Position numbers and translations under genes: made by a program. Positions 1 through 8,111 of a stretch of DNA of 44,356 nucleotides are shown here, piece by piece. The notes below the pieces were generated by a model. It made no database searches and was not told the DNA's origin. It saw only the letters and a program-made list of their open reading frames with translations. Each line of letters begins with the position of its first letter. The stretch's first letter is position 1. Source of the stretch: Cellulosimicrobium composti (lineage in GTDB: Bacteria > Actinomycetota > Actinomycetes > Actinomycetales > Cellulomonadaceae); the NCBI RefSeq assembly GCF_009711085.1, contig NZ_WMKA01000011.1, positions 61,048-105,403 of the forward strand, given 5' to 3'.

Positions 1-343
1 GGCCGCGTGGTCCGCGTCCGCCGTCTACACCGGCGGGGCGACCGTGTCCCACCAGGGCAAGGAGTACCGCGCGAAGTGGGGGACGCAGGGCGACGTCCCG
101 ACGGCCGGCGGCCCGGGGGAGCTCACCGGGGCGGGCAGCGGCGACCCGACGGACCCGAGCGACACGACCGACCCGACGGACCCGGGTGAGTGCACCGCCG
201 CCGCGTGGTCCCCGACGGCCGTCTACACCGGCGGCGCGACGGTCTCCTACCAGGGCCAGACGTTCCGCGCGAAGTGGTGGACGCAGAACAACGTCCCGGG
301 CGCGGAGCAGTACGGCCCCTGGGAGTCGCTGGGCGCCTGCTGA
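1..343 (+). CDS. C-terminal part of a secreted chitin-binding (CBM5/12) protein, 5' end outside window
   Basis: The reading frame is open from position 2 and ends at TGA 341-343. It encodes two CBM5/12 chitin-binding modules, one in the first 30 codons and one at the very C-terminus. Both have the typical Trp/Tyr pattern (AxW...Y..G..V...G..Y.AKW.TQ...P). They are joined by a Gly/Ser and Asp-Pro-Thr linker. The last module is almost identical to the N-terminal module of the next gene. In this family such tandem modules sit behind a GH18 or GH19 chitinase or an AA10 monooxygenase; the catalytic part is outside the window, so the enzyme type cannot be given. The gene ends just before a strong terminator hairpin. 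Confidence 0.85.
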   Translation, partial: AAWSASAVYTGGATVSHQGKEYRAKWGTQGDVPTAGGPGELTGAGSGDPTDPSDTTDPTDPGECTAAAWSPTAVYTGGATVSYQGQTFRAKWWTQNNVPGAEQYGPWESLGAC

Positions 344-357
344 CGCCCACCCCCGAC

Positions 358-386
358 GGCGCCGGTCGCCCCGCGCGACCGGCGCC
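358..386 (+). terminator. Intrinsic terminator after the CBM gene
   Basis: A perfect 12-bp inverted repeat (GGCGCCGGTCGC, 358-369, with GCGACCGGCGCC, 375-386) encloses a 5-nt loop, 14 nt after the stop codon. There is no T-run, as is common in actinobacteria. The rest of the gap up to 598 shows only the ribosome-binding site of the next gene and no clear promoter. Confidence 0.65.
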
Positions 387-598
387 GCCGAGCGAGGCTC
401 GCCCCCGACGAGACGACGCGGTCCGCGTGCACCCGCCCCGTGCCCGCTCCTCCCGCGTCGCGGCGCACCGCCCGCGCCCGTCGCCGCGGCGGGCCTTGCT
501 CCGCCGTGCTCGCCCGTGGTCGCACCGGGCGGGCACCCTCCGACGCGACGCCGCCCGGCGTCGTCCGCAGCACCATCCCCAGCAGAACGAGGTACCCC

Positions 599-3346
599 AT
601 GCGGTTGTCCCTGACACCCCGGACGCGATCCCCGCGCGTCTCCGGAGCCCGACCCCAGGTCGTCGCGGCCGTGACGACGCTCGCCCTGCTCGCGACCGGC
701 CTCGCCGGCGCGGCCGCCGCGCAGGCGGCGCCCCCCGTCGCCGCCGCAGCGACGACGGCGTGCGCGGACCCCTGGTCCCCGACGCCCGCGTACACGGGCG
801 GCGCGACCGTCTCCTACGACGGGCAGAACTACCGGGCCAAGTGGTGGACGCAGAACAACGTCCCTGGCACGGAGCAGTACGGGCCCTGGGAGTCGCTCGG
901 CGCGTGCGGCGACGGGCCGACCGACCCGACGGACCCGACGGATCCGACGGACCCGACGGACCCCACGGACCCGACCGACCCGACGGATCCGACCGACCCG
1001 ACGGACCCGACGGATCCGACGGACCCGACGGATCCGACCGACCCGACGGACCCGACCGACCCGACCGACCCGACCGACCCCACGGACCCGACCGACCCGA
1101 CGGACCCGACGGACCCGACGGACCCCACGGCGAACCCGGACGAGAAGTGCCGGCCTGACGGCATGGTCCCGACCCCGGGCGTGCACACGCCGTACTGCGA
1201 CGTCTACGACGAGAACGGTCGCGAGAAGCTCCCGAACGGCCTCGACCGCCGCGTGATCGGCTACTTCACGAGCTGGCGGACCGGGGCGAACGACCAGCCC
1301 CGCTACCTCGCGAGCGACATCCCGTGGGACAAGATCTCGCACATCAACTACGCGTTCGCGCACGTCGACGGGAACGACCGCGTCTCCGTCAACGCGAGCG
1401 CGCCGGGCAACGCCGCGACGGACATGACGTGGCCGGGGGTGCCGGGCGCGGAGATGGACCCGACGCTCGACTACACGGGCCACTTCAACCTGCTCGCGAA
1501 GTACAAGAAGGCCAACCCCGGGGTGAAGGTCCTCCCGGCGGTGGGCGGCTGGGCCGAGACGGGCGGCTACTTCGACGCGAACGGCGACCGCGTCGCCTCG
1601 GGCGGCTTCTACACGATGACGGAGTCGCAGGCCCGGATCGACACCTTCGCCGACTCCGTCGTGGACTTCGTGCGCGAGTACGGGTTCGACGGCATCGACA
1701 TCGACTACGAGTACCCGACGTCGAACAACCAGGCCGGCAACCCCGACGACTTCCACATCTCCGACGCCCGTCGCGGCCAGCTCTTCGAGGGCTACGTGAA
1801 CCTCATGCGGACGCTGCGCGAGAAGCTCGACGTCGCGGGCGCCGAGGACGGCGAGTACTACATGCTCACCACGGCGACGCCGTCCTCCGGGTGGCTGCTG
1901 CGCGGCATGGAGGTCTACCAGGTCACGCAGTACACCGACTACGTCAACATGATGACGTACGACCTGCACGGCGCCTGGAACGAGTACGTGGGCGGCAACG
2001 GCGCGCTGTTCGACGACGGCAAGGACCCCGAGCTCGCGGCGGGCGGCGTCTACGGCGCGTACAAGGGCATCGGGTACCTCAACGGCGACTGGGCGGCGCA
2101 CTACTTCCGCGGCGCGATGCAGGCCGGCCGCATCAACCTGGGCGTGCCGTTCTACACGCGGGGCTTCCAGAACGTCCAGGGCGGCACGTACGGCATGGGC
2201 GGGACCGCGAAGGCTCCCGCCGGCTTCCCGTGCCCGCCCGGGACGAACAACAAGTGCGGGTACGGCGCCGACGGGATCGACAACCTCTGGTACGACTCCG
2301 ACCCCCAGGGCAACGCGATCCCTGCGGGCGTGAACCCGATCTGGCACGTGCTCAACCTCGAGCAGGGCGTGACGGGCGACTACGTCTCGGCCTACGGCGT
2401 GACGGACACGCTGCAGGGCACGTACGAGCGGCACTTCGACCCGGTGACGAAGAACGAGTGGTGGTGGAACGCGCAGACGCGGACGCTGCTCTCGGGCGAC
2501 TCGACCGAGGCGATCGCCGCCAAGGCCGACTACGTCGCGGACACGGGCCTCGGCGGCCTGATGATCTGGGAGCTCGCGGGCGACTTCGGCTACGACCCGG
2601 CGAAGGGCCAGTACGAGATCGGCAGCACGCTCGTCGACCTCATGCACGAGACGCTCTCGACGACGACGCCCTACGGCGCGACGAAGGCGAACGCCGACCG
2701 CCCGATGCCGACGCAGGCGCTCGACCTCGACATCGCGTACACCGAGTTCGCGCTGGGCGACAACAACTACCCGATCGCCCCCAAGGTGGTCTTCACCAAC
2801 AACGGCGCGCGGGACATCCCGGCCGGCGCGACGATCTCGTTCCAGTACGGCACGACCGACCCGGGCGAGATGAGCGACTGGAGCGGCTTCGGCACCACCG
2901 TGATCGCGAAGGGCCACACGGGCGACAACGTCGGGGGCCTCGACGGCGACTTCCACACCGTGCGGTTCACGGTCCCGACGGGCGGCATCCCCGCGGGCGG
3001 CTCGATCACGAACCAGCTCAAGTGGTCGATGCCGGTCGCGCAGTTCTCCAACGTGATCGTCACGGTCGACGGCGTGGACTACGCCACGACGTACGACCAC
3101 CCGCGCGGGGCGACCGTCGTCGACCTGCCCGGGACGGGCGGCACGGGCGGCACCGGCGGCTCGGGCGGCACCGGAGGCACCGGTGGCGGCGAGTGCACGG
3201 CTCCCGCGTGGGCCGCGGGCGCGGTCTACACGGGCGGCGCCGTCGTGAGCCACGACGGCCACGTGTGGACGGCCCGGTACTGGACGCAGGGCGACACCCC
3301 CGGTGCGTCCGCGTGGGGCCCGTGGGCCGACGGCGGCGCGTGCTGA
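599..3346 (+). CDS. Secreted multi-modular GH18 chitinase (CBM5/12-GH18-ChiC-CBM5/12)
   Basis: This is an extracellular endo-acting type chitinase hydrolysing beta-1,4-GlcNAc polymers, 915 residues. I chose ATG 599 because GAACGAGG lies 6 nt upstream and a Sec signal peptide follows at once (Arg-rich start, hydrophobic run at about 21-41, cleavage near AQA-A 43). Modules in order: CBM5/12 at 54-103, a (Asp-Pro-Thr)23 linker at 109-177, the GH18 barrel at about 214-690 with the full DGIDIDYE motif at 364-371 (Glu371 is the acid catalyst), a ChiC-type domain at about 697-845, a Gly/Thr linker, and a second CBM5/12 at 866-915. Retaining hydrolysis by substrate-assisted catalysis follows from the family. 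It lies directly after another chitin-binding gene, so this is a chitin-degradation locus. Confidence 0.95.
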   Translation: MRLSLTPRTRSPRVSGARPQVVAAVTTLALLATGLAGAAAAQAAPPVAAAATTACADPWSPTPAYTGGATVSYDGQNYRAKWWTQNNVPGTEQYGPWESLGACGDGPTDPTDPTDPTDPTDPTDPTDPTDPTDPTDPTDPTDPTDPTDPTDPTDPTDPTDPTDPTDPTDPTDPTDPTANPDEKCRPDGMVPTPGVHTPYCDVYDENGREKLPNGLDRRVIGYFTSWRTGANDQPRYLASDIPWDKISHINYAFAHVDGNDRVSVNASAPGNAATDMTWPGVPGAEMDPTLDYTGHFNLLAKYKKANPGVKVLPAVGGWAETGGYFDANGDRVASGGFYTMTESQARIDTFADSVVDFVREYGFDGIDIDYEYPTSNNQAGNPDDFHISDARRGQLFEGYVNLMRTLREKLDVAGAEDGEYYMLTTATPSSGWLLRGMEVYQVTQYTDYVNMMTYDLHGAWNEYVGGNGALFDDGKDPELAAGGVYGAYKGIGYLNGDWAAHYFRGAMQAGRINLGVPFYTRGFQNVQGGTYGMGGTAKAPAGFPCPPGTNNKCGYGADGIDNLWYDSDPQGNAIPAGVNPIWHVLNLEQGVTGDYVSAYGVTDTLQGTYERHFDPVTKNEWWWNAQTRTLLSGDSTEAIAAKADYVADTGLGGLMIWELAGDFGYDPAKGQYEIGSTLVDLMHETLSTTTPYGATKANADRPMPTQALDLDIAYTEFALGDNNYPIAPKVVFTNNGARDIPAGATISFQYGTTDPGEMSDWSGFGTTVIAKGHTGDNVGGLDGDFHTVRFTVPTGGIPAGGSITNQLKWSMPVAQFSNVIVTVDGVDYATTYDHPRGATVVDLPGTGGTGGTGGSGGTGGTGGGECTAPAWAAGAVYTGGAVVSHDGHVWTARYWTQGDTPGASAWGPWADGGAC
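923..1129 (+). repeat. 23 tandem 9-bp repeats encoding Asp-Pro-Thr
   Basis: A run of 23 nonanucleotides of the form GAYCCNACN encodes a (DPT)23 linker inside the chitinase. Codon third positions vary between copies (GAC/GAT, CCG/CCC, ACG/ACC), so the repeat is old enough to have diverged or is kept by selection on the protein. Such an array can change length by slippage. Confidence 0.95.
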
Positions 3347-3384
3347 CGCGCGGCCGGCGCCCCTGACCCCTCGGTCACCGAGGC

Positions 3385-3420
3385 GGCCCGCGGGTACGGG
3401 GAACCCCGTACCCGCGGGCC
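3385..3420 (+). terminator. Strong intrinsic terminator after the chitinase
   Basis: A perfect 17-bp inverted repeat (3385-3401 and 3404-3420) with an AA centre lies 38 nt after the chitinase stop codon. The hairpin is almost pure GC, with only weak T content after it. Confidence 0.85.
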
Positions 3421-3465
3421 GTCATCGTGTGGTTCTCCCGCATCTCGACCAGCCCTCGCGCTCGC

Positions 3466-3471
3466 TAGCGT
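3466..3471 (+). promoter_or_regulatory. Possible -10 element for the lipoprotein gene
   Basis: TAGCGT at 3466-3471 matches the -10 form seen at other starts here (for example 26037 and 33800). The only -35-like match, TCGACC at 3445, has a short 15-nt spacer. A start near 3478 would give a leader of about 68 nt. Confidence 0.3.
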
Positions 3472-3545
3472 GAAGGGGCCGACGAGGACCTCCGCAGCCC
3501 TCCCCAGTGGGTTGCGGGGGACCTCCGACCGTGAAAGGCGGTCTC

Positions 3546-4166
3546 GTGCACGCACGACTCCGAACCCCCTGCTCCCGCACCCCCCGGCCCGCCGCGCTCG
3601 TCGCGGCCGCGCTGTGCGCCGGCCTCCTCGCCGGGTGCACGAGCACCCCCGAGGGCGGCTCCGGCCCGGCCACCGCCGACGACCACGGCTCGCACGCCGG
3701 GCACGCCGACGACGGCAAGGTCCCTGTGGGGCCGCTCCAGCTCCCCGCTGCCGAGTACTGGTCCGTGCTCCAGCCCGCCGACGGCGTCACGCAGGTGCGA
3801 GCCGGCGGGTGCCCCGAGGACGTGGCGTGCCCGAGCTTCGAGATCCTCGCCGGGGCCGCGCTCGACGGCGTCGACCCGGCCGCGGCGCACCTTCCCGACG
3901 GCGCCACGTGCCCGGGCGCGGACGCGCTCGCGGCCCGCGCGGTGGGGGAGCCCGTCGAGTCGGACGTCGAGGTCGCCGGCGTCCCGGCGACGCTCGCGCG
4001 CTGGACCCTCTCGTGCGTCGACCCGGACGGCGCCGAGGTGCGCACCGTCGAGCAGCTCCAGTGGCACGTGCCGGACGCCCCGGGTGGCGCCGTCCTCGTC
4101 GTGGACCGCTGGGCCTTCGAGGGCCTCGGGTCGCGCCTCGCCGCGGGCGCCTGGGCGTCGGCCTGA
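3546..4166 (+). CDS. Secreted lipoprotein of unknown function
   Basis: A 206-residue protein. I chose GTG 3546 because GAAAGGCGG lies just upstream and the protein then begins with a normal lipoprotein signal: basic residues, a hydrophobic stretch at about 16-28 and the lipobox LLAGC with Cys31. After the lipidated Cys comes a flexible stretch with a His/Asp-rich segment (DDHGSHAGHADDG), which could bind metal but is not a known motif. The mature part has four further Cys residues, which could pair in disulfides. I do not recognise the family. It stands alone between two terminators and converges on the wall-anchored protein gene. Confidence 0.8.
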   Translation: MHARLRTPCSRTPRPAALVAAALCAGLLAGCTSTPEGGSGPATADDHGSHAGHADDGKVPVGPLQLPAAEYWSVLQPADGVTQVRAGGCPEDVACPSFEILAGAALDGVDPAAAHLPDGATCPGADALAARAVGEPVESDVEVAGVPATLARWTLSCVDPDGAEVRTVEQLQWHVPDAPGGAVLVVDRWAFEGLGSRLAAGAWASA

Positions 4167-4183
4167 CCGACCCCGCACGCAGC

Positions 4184-4221
4184 ACGAAGGCCTCGCACCC
4201 TCCGGGGTGCGAGGCCTTCGT
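4184..4221. terminator. Bidirectional terminator between convergent genes
   Basis: A 17-bp perfect stem (4184-4200 with 4205-4221) with loop TCCG lies between the stop codons of the lipoprotein gene (+) and the wall-anchored protein gene (-). It can serve both strands. Confidence 0.85.
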
Positions 4222-4249
4222 CGTGCGCCCGGTGCCACCGGGCGGGAGG

Positions 4250-5284
4250 TCAGCTCTTGCGCGTGCGCCGCGTCAGCAGCACGATCGCCGCGCCGACGAC
4301 CGCGAGGCCGGCGGCGATCGCCGCGTACAGCCCGACCGTCGCGCCCGTCGACGCGAGCGACGGGTTCTGGCTCCCTGCGACGGGGTTGTCGACCGGCGTC
4401 GTGCCGGGGAAGCAGTTGCTCGTGTCCTGCGGGTACGTCACCGGCACGGTGACCTCCGGGTTCACGGCGAACGTGACGTCCACCGTCCCCGTGGCCCAGC
4501 CGTGGGTCGCGGTGTTGATCCACATGTTGTTGACGAGCTCCCAGCCCTCGTCGGCCGGCAGGTCGACGAACCGCTCGGGGTAGGCCCCCGGCCACAGCAC
4601 GCGCCCGGACAGCGGGAGGTCGGTCATGACCTCGTCCTCGCCGTCAGGGTTGTGCCACGTGAGCGTGGCGGTCGTGTTGGGCGTGCCGGTCACGGAGACG
4701 CCGTAGTCGAGGTAGGACACGCCCTCGACGCAGACGGGCGTGAGCACGTCGACCTTGATGGTCGGCTCGCCGCCCGGCGGGTTCGTCGCGCAGTCCGGGG
4801 ACGACGGCGGGTAGGCCACGACGGTCTCGGCCGACGGGTTCACCTCGAACACCACGGTCACGCCCTCGCGGACCCAGTCGAACTCGTCGCCGACGACCCA
4901 CTCGCCGTCTACGAGGCTCCAGCCGGGCCAGTCGACCGGGTTGCCCTGGTCGTCGACCTCGGCGCCGGGCCACAGGACGCGGCCCGCGAGCGGGAGGCCG
5001 GACTGGACGACGTCGTCGCCGTCGGGGTTGACCCACGTGATCGAGAGGGGGTTCTCCTCGTCGTTCTCGTAGCCCTCCGGGAGCTCGAAGACGTAGTCCA
5101 GGTAGGGGACGTCGCCGTCGCACACCGGCGAGGCGACGGTGATCTCCGGGACGTAGGTCTCGGTCTCGTCGTCGGCGCTGGCGGAGGTGGCGACGACGGG
5201 GACGGTCAGGAGCGCGGCCGCGGCCGTGAGCGCTCCGACGAGCACCGCCCGTCCCGTGGTGCGATGACCCTTCGACGTACGCAT
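4250..5284 (-). CDS. Cell-wall-anchored (LAxTG) surface protein with two copies of an unassigned domain
   Basis: A 344-residue exported protein. It has a signal peptide (cleavage near SASA-D, about 37) and ends in a sorting signal: LASTG, a hydrophobic helix and the basic tail RRTRKS. LAxTG is the form recognised by class E sortases in actinobacteria, so it is probably linked to peptidoglycan. Between these lie two homologous modules of about 110 residues. Both share P.VC...V.YLDY, W.NPDG.D.V, LPL.GRVLWPGA, GW.LV...W and V.F.VNP...YP....C, with a Cys near each end that probably forms a disulfide. I do not recognise the module; it looks like a beta-sandwich adhesin or stalk domain. The 230-bp gap upstream is less GC-rich and probably holds the promoter, which I cannot place firmly. 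Confidence 0.88.
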   Translation of the reverse strand: MRTSKGHRTTGRAVLVGALTAAAALLTVPVVATSASADDETETYVPEITVASPVCDGDVPYLDYVFELPEGYENDEENPLSITWVNPDGDDVVQSGLPLAGRVLWPGAEVDDQGNPVDWPGWSLVDGEWVVGDEFDWVREGVTVVFEVNPSAETVVAYPPSSPDCATNPPGGEPTIKVDVLTPVCVEGVSYLDYGVSVTGTPNTTATLTWHNPDGEDEVMTDLPLSGRVLWPGAYPERFVDLPADEGWELVNNMWINTATHGWATGTVDVTFAVNPEVTVPVTYPQDTSNCFPGTTPVDNPVAGSQNPSLASTGATVGLYAAIAAGLAVVGAAIVLLTRRTRKS

Positions 5285-5514
5285 GGCTTGTTCACCCGTC
5301 TCGGTTCTGGAGTGTGGAGTTCCGATCAGGAGGGAGACCGGAGTGCGGTCCGTGATGCACCGGGCGCAGGACGGGCCGGTGGCACGGGCCGAGCGACTGC
5401 CGCCAGAGTAGCGAGGATCAGGGCCGAGTTGGACGGTCGTCCGGGTGAATTGCGCGCCACCGCGCCATCGTTATCGGGATGTGATATCGCGGTGCTCGAA
5501 TACCGGTGCCCCGG

Positions 5515-7353
5515 TCATCCGCACGCGGCCACCGGGACCACCTCGAGACCCGGCGCGGAGACCGTCGGGGTGGTCCACAGGTCGATCGTCCCGGCCGCCC
5601 CCGGCACCGCGGGCGCGGGCGACGTGGACGTCACGGTGAAGGCGACCTCGGTGGTCTGCCCGGGCCCGAGCGTGACGGGGAGCGACGCGGCGCGACGGCC
5701 GAAGACGTCCGCGACGAGCGCCCCCGTCGGCGCACCGCCGACGCGGACCGTGCCGACCTCACCGCCGCGCGGCGGGTACAGCACCACGACCGTCCGCACG
5801 TCCCCCGGCTCGACGCCGGAGATCCCGCCGCCCGTGACGTACCACGGCAGGCTCGACGCGGCGTCGGCGGGCGCGGTCGAGGTGAGCGTCGCGCGGAACG
5901 AGTCGACGCGGCCGCCGTCGGTGCACACCGAGCCCGTGAGGCGGACGTCGGTGTCGAGGTAGTAGCTCATCTTGCCGCCGGTCGCGTCGTTGAGGAACAC
6001 GCCGACCGACGACGCCGCGCGCTCGCCCGTGTCGAGGTCGCCCGCGAGCACTGTGCCCGCCAGGCGCTCCTGCTCCTGCTCGTGCGCGGACCACACGAGC
6101 ACCCGGTGCTCCGAGGCGGCGCGCACGAGCGCGTCGCGCGCGACCGTCGGGTCGGCGCCGCCCGCGAGGAAGGTGCCGAGGACGCGCGCGGCGACCGCGG
6201 CGAAGAACGCGTCGGTCTCCGGGCCGGCCTCGAGCTGCGCGTAGGAGTCCGACAGCAGGACCTGGACCACGTTGCCCGCGTCGAGGGTCACGCTCCCGGA
6301 GCCGGCGGGGACGTCGAGCGGTCCGGTGGCCTCGAGGAGGTACGAGAGCGCGACGGGGTCGGTCGCGACCACGCCGTCGAGCGCCTCACCCTGCACGTCC
6401 TCCCACATCGCCGCGGTGAGACGCGCCGTCGTCGGGAAGTCCGGGGTGAGCGGGGTGTCCTGCACGTACCGGGCGACGCGGTCGCTGAAGAGCGCCTCGA
6501 CCCCGGGATCGAGGGGGAGCACGTCCTCGGCGAACGGCGGCACGTCCCCCGTCGAGGCCTGCCGCTCCAGCGTGACGCGGCCGCCGTCCGTCGTGACCAC
6601 GGCGAGCGCGCCGGGGATGCCGCCGCCCGCGCGGAGCTCGGCGCTGTTGAGGGCGACCACGAGGTACCGACGCGGGCCCTCGGCGCCGAGCATGGCCGGG
6701 CCGAGCGCCGTGATGCGGTCCGCCGTGCGCACCACGGGCCGCAGGTCGTCCGTGCGTGCGACGAGCGTCGCGTACGGCTCGGCGATCTCCGCGTGCAGGG
6801 CGTCCGGGTCGACGGCGGCCAGGCGGTCGTCGATGTCGTCGAACGCGTCCGCGGCGCGCGCCATCGACGGCGCCGCCTCGACGAGCGGGCCGAGGTCCAC
6901 GCCCTCGGACGTCACCGTGAGGCTGTCGCCCTCCACCGCGCCGAGCGCCTGCGTGAGCGACGGCAGGACGACGGCCGCGAGGTCGTCCACGGTCGCGGCC
7001 GCCGCGGAGAACGCCCGCACGTCCTGCCCGTAGACGGGCAGGTGCGCGGCGAGCGACCACAGCGGGCCGTCCGTGCTCGCCCGCGCCTGCGCGGTGAGGG
7101 GCTGGACCCGGGCGAGGGCGGCGTCCGCCGCCTCGGTGTCGCCCGCGCGCAGCGCGTCCTCCGCCGCGGGCACCTCGTCGAGCGCGCGCGTGAGGGCGTC
7201 GCGGGCGGCGAGCGCGTCCCGCGCGAGCAGCGCGACGCCGACGACGACGAGCACCGCGAGCCCGATCAGCCCCCAGCCCAGCCACGACGCCCAGTGCCGA
7301 CGCCGACGACGGCCCGTGTGGCGCGGCGGCAGGTCCGTCCTCTCCGTCGTCAT
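5515..7353 (-). CDS. DUF4012 domain membrane protein
   Basis: A 612-residue protein. A basic N-terminus is followed by one transmembrane helix (about residues 23-45), and the rest is predicted to be outside the cell. The DUF4012 signature is clear in the middle (RYLVVALNSAELRAGGGIPG, then a Val/Thr-rich strand region). Family members occur widely in actinobacteria, often near surface-polysaccharide genes; their biochemical role is not known. Here the neighbours are a wall-anchored protein and an ECF sigma factor rather than glycosyltransferases. ATG 7353 is preferred because a -10 box lies exactly 6 nt before it (leaderless transcript) and it directly precedes the membrane anchor. A GTG two codons upstream is the alternative. 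Confidence 0.85.
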   Translation of the reverse strand: MTTERTDLPPRHTGRRRRRHWASWLGWGLIGLAVLVVVGVALLARDALAARDALTRALDEVPAAEDALRAGDTEAADAALARVQPLTAQARASTDGPLWSLAAHLPVYGQDVRAFSAAAATVDDLAAVVLPSLTQALGAVEGDSLTVTSEGVDLGPLVEAAPSMARAADAFDDIDDRLAAVDPDALHAEIAEPYATLVARTDDLRPVVRTADRITALGPAMLGAEGPRRYLVVALNSAELRAGGGIPGALAVVTTDGGRVTLERQASTGDVPPFAEDVLPLDPGVEALFSDRVARYVQDTPLTPDFPTTARLTAAMWEDVQGEALDGVVATDPVALSYLLEATGPLDVPAGSGSVTLDAGNVVQVLLSDSYAQLEAGPETDAFFAAVAARVLGTFLAGGADPTVARDALVRAASEHRVLVWSAHEQEQERLAGTVLAGDLDTGERAASSVGVFLNDATGGKMSYYLDTDVRLTGSVCTDGGRVDSFRATLTSTAPADAASSLPWYVTGGGISGVEPGDVRTVVVLYPPRGGEVGTVRVGGAPTGALVADVFGRRAASLPVTLGPGQTTEVAFTVTSTSPAPAVPGAAGTIDLWTTPTVSAPGLEVVPVAACG

Positions 7354-7359
7354 GCCCAC

Positions 7360-7365
7360 AGCGTA
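7360..7365 (-). promoter_or_regulatory. -10 element giving a leaderless DUF4012 mRNA
   Basis: On the minus strand TACGCT is followed by six bases and then the ATG at 7353, which places the expected transcription start on the start codon. A -35-like CTGATC lies 18 nt upstream. There is no Shine-Dalgarno sequence. Confidence 0.5.
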
Positions 7366-7491
7366 GGTGTCCGCAGGTGGCAGGATCAGTGCCGTCGCGG
7401 GTGACTTTCGGCCGCCGGACCCACCGTGCAAGGAATCCGGTCCCCGCGACACAGAGCGGTTGACAGCCCGCCCCGCCGACGAGGAGCCGCC

Positions 7492-8043
7492 GTGACGACC
7501 GACGAGGGCACCGACGCCGCCGTCCACGACGAGGCCTGGTTCGCCGCGCTCTTCGCCGCGCACGCGACGCCCGTGCACCGCTACTTCCGCCGCCGCCTGC
7601 CGAGCGCGGCCGGCGCCGTCGGACCCGACGCCGAGGACCTCACCGCCGAGGTCCTCGCGACCGCGTGGCGCCGCCGCGACGACGTGCCCGACGGCGCCGA
7701 GCTCCCGTGGCTCTACCGCACCGCCGGGTTCGTGCTCGCCAACCACCGGCGCAAGGCCCGCGCCGTGCCCGTCGCCGAGCTGCCCGAGCAGCCGGACGAC
7801 GGCGCCGACGTCGAGCACGTCGTCGTGCAGGACGACGAGGTGCGGCGCGCGCTCGCCGGGCTGTCGGACCGCGACCGGCGGATCCTGCTCCTGCACGCGT
7901 GGGAGGGACTCGGGGGAGACGACCTCGCCGCCGTGCTCGGCACGTCGCGCGGCGGCGCGGACGCCGCGCTGTCCCGCGCGCGGTCGCGCCTGCGCGCCGC
8001 GTGGGCCGAGCAGGCCTCGGTCGCGCAAGAGCAGGGCGCCTGA
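7492..8043 (+). CDS. ECF-type RNA polymerase sigma factor
   Basis: A 183-residue sigma-70 family protein. Region 2 lies at about 15-80 (FAAHATPVHRYFRRRL, DAEDLTAEVLATAWRR, LPWLYRTAGFVLANHRR). Region 4 lies at about 115-170 (L..LSDRDRRILLLHAWEGL..DDLAAVLGTSRGGADAALSRARSRL), including the helix-turn-helix that reads the -35 element. GTG 7492 is preferred because GAGGAG lies 5 nt before it, while upstream in-frame codons lack a binding site. Such factors direct transcription of stress or envelope genes and are normally held by a partner. The gene 68 bp downstream, coding for a membrane protein with a cytoplasmic N-terminus, is the obvious candidate. Confidence 0.9.
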   Translation: MTTDEGTDAAVHDEAWFAALFAAHATPVHRYFRRRLPSAAGAVGPDAEDLTAEVLATAWRRRDDVPDGAELPWLYRTAGFVLANHRRKARAVPVAELPEQPDDGADVEHVVVQDDEVRRALAGLSDRDRRILLLHAWEGLGGDDLAAVLGTSRGGADAALSRARSRLRAAWAEQASVAQEQGA

Positions 8044-8111
8044 GCACACAACAGGGGTAGACCCGACCGGCCGCGCCCGCGGCGCGGCCCCTGCGGTACC
8101 TGGAGGGCGAG

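Noticed and set aside
516-530. Possible DasR (dre) site before the chitinase, around TGGTCGCACC
   Set aside because: Only one half-site matches the TGGTCTAGACCA consensus, so it is not convincing.
7460-7465. Perfect TTGACA before the sigma gene
   Set aside because: No -10 box at 16-19 nt; the position would put the start inside the coding sequence. It is probably chance or part of another signal.
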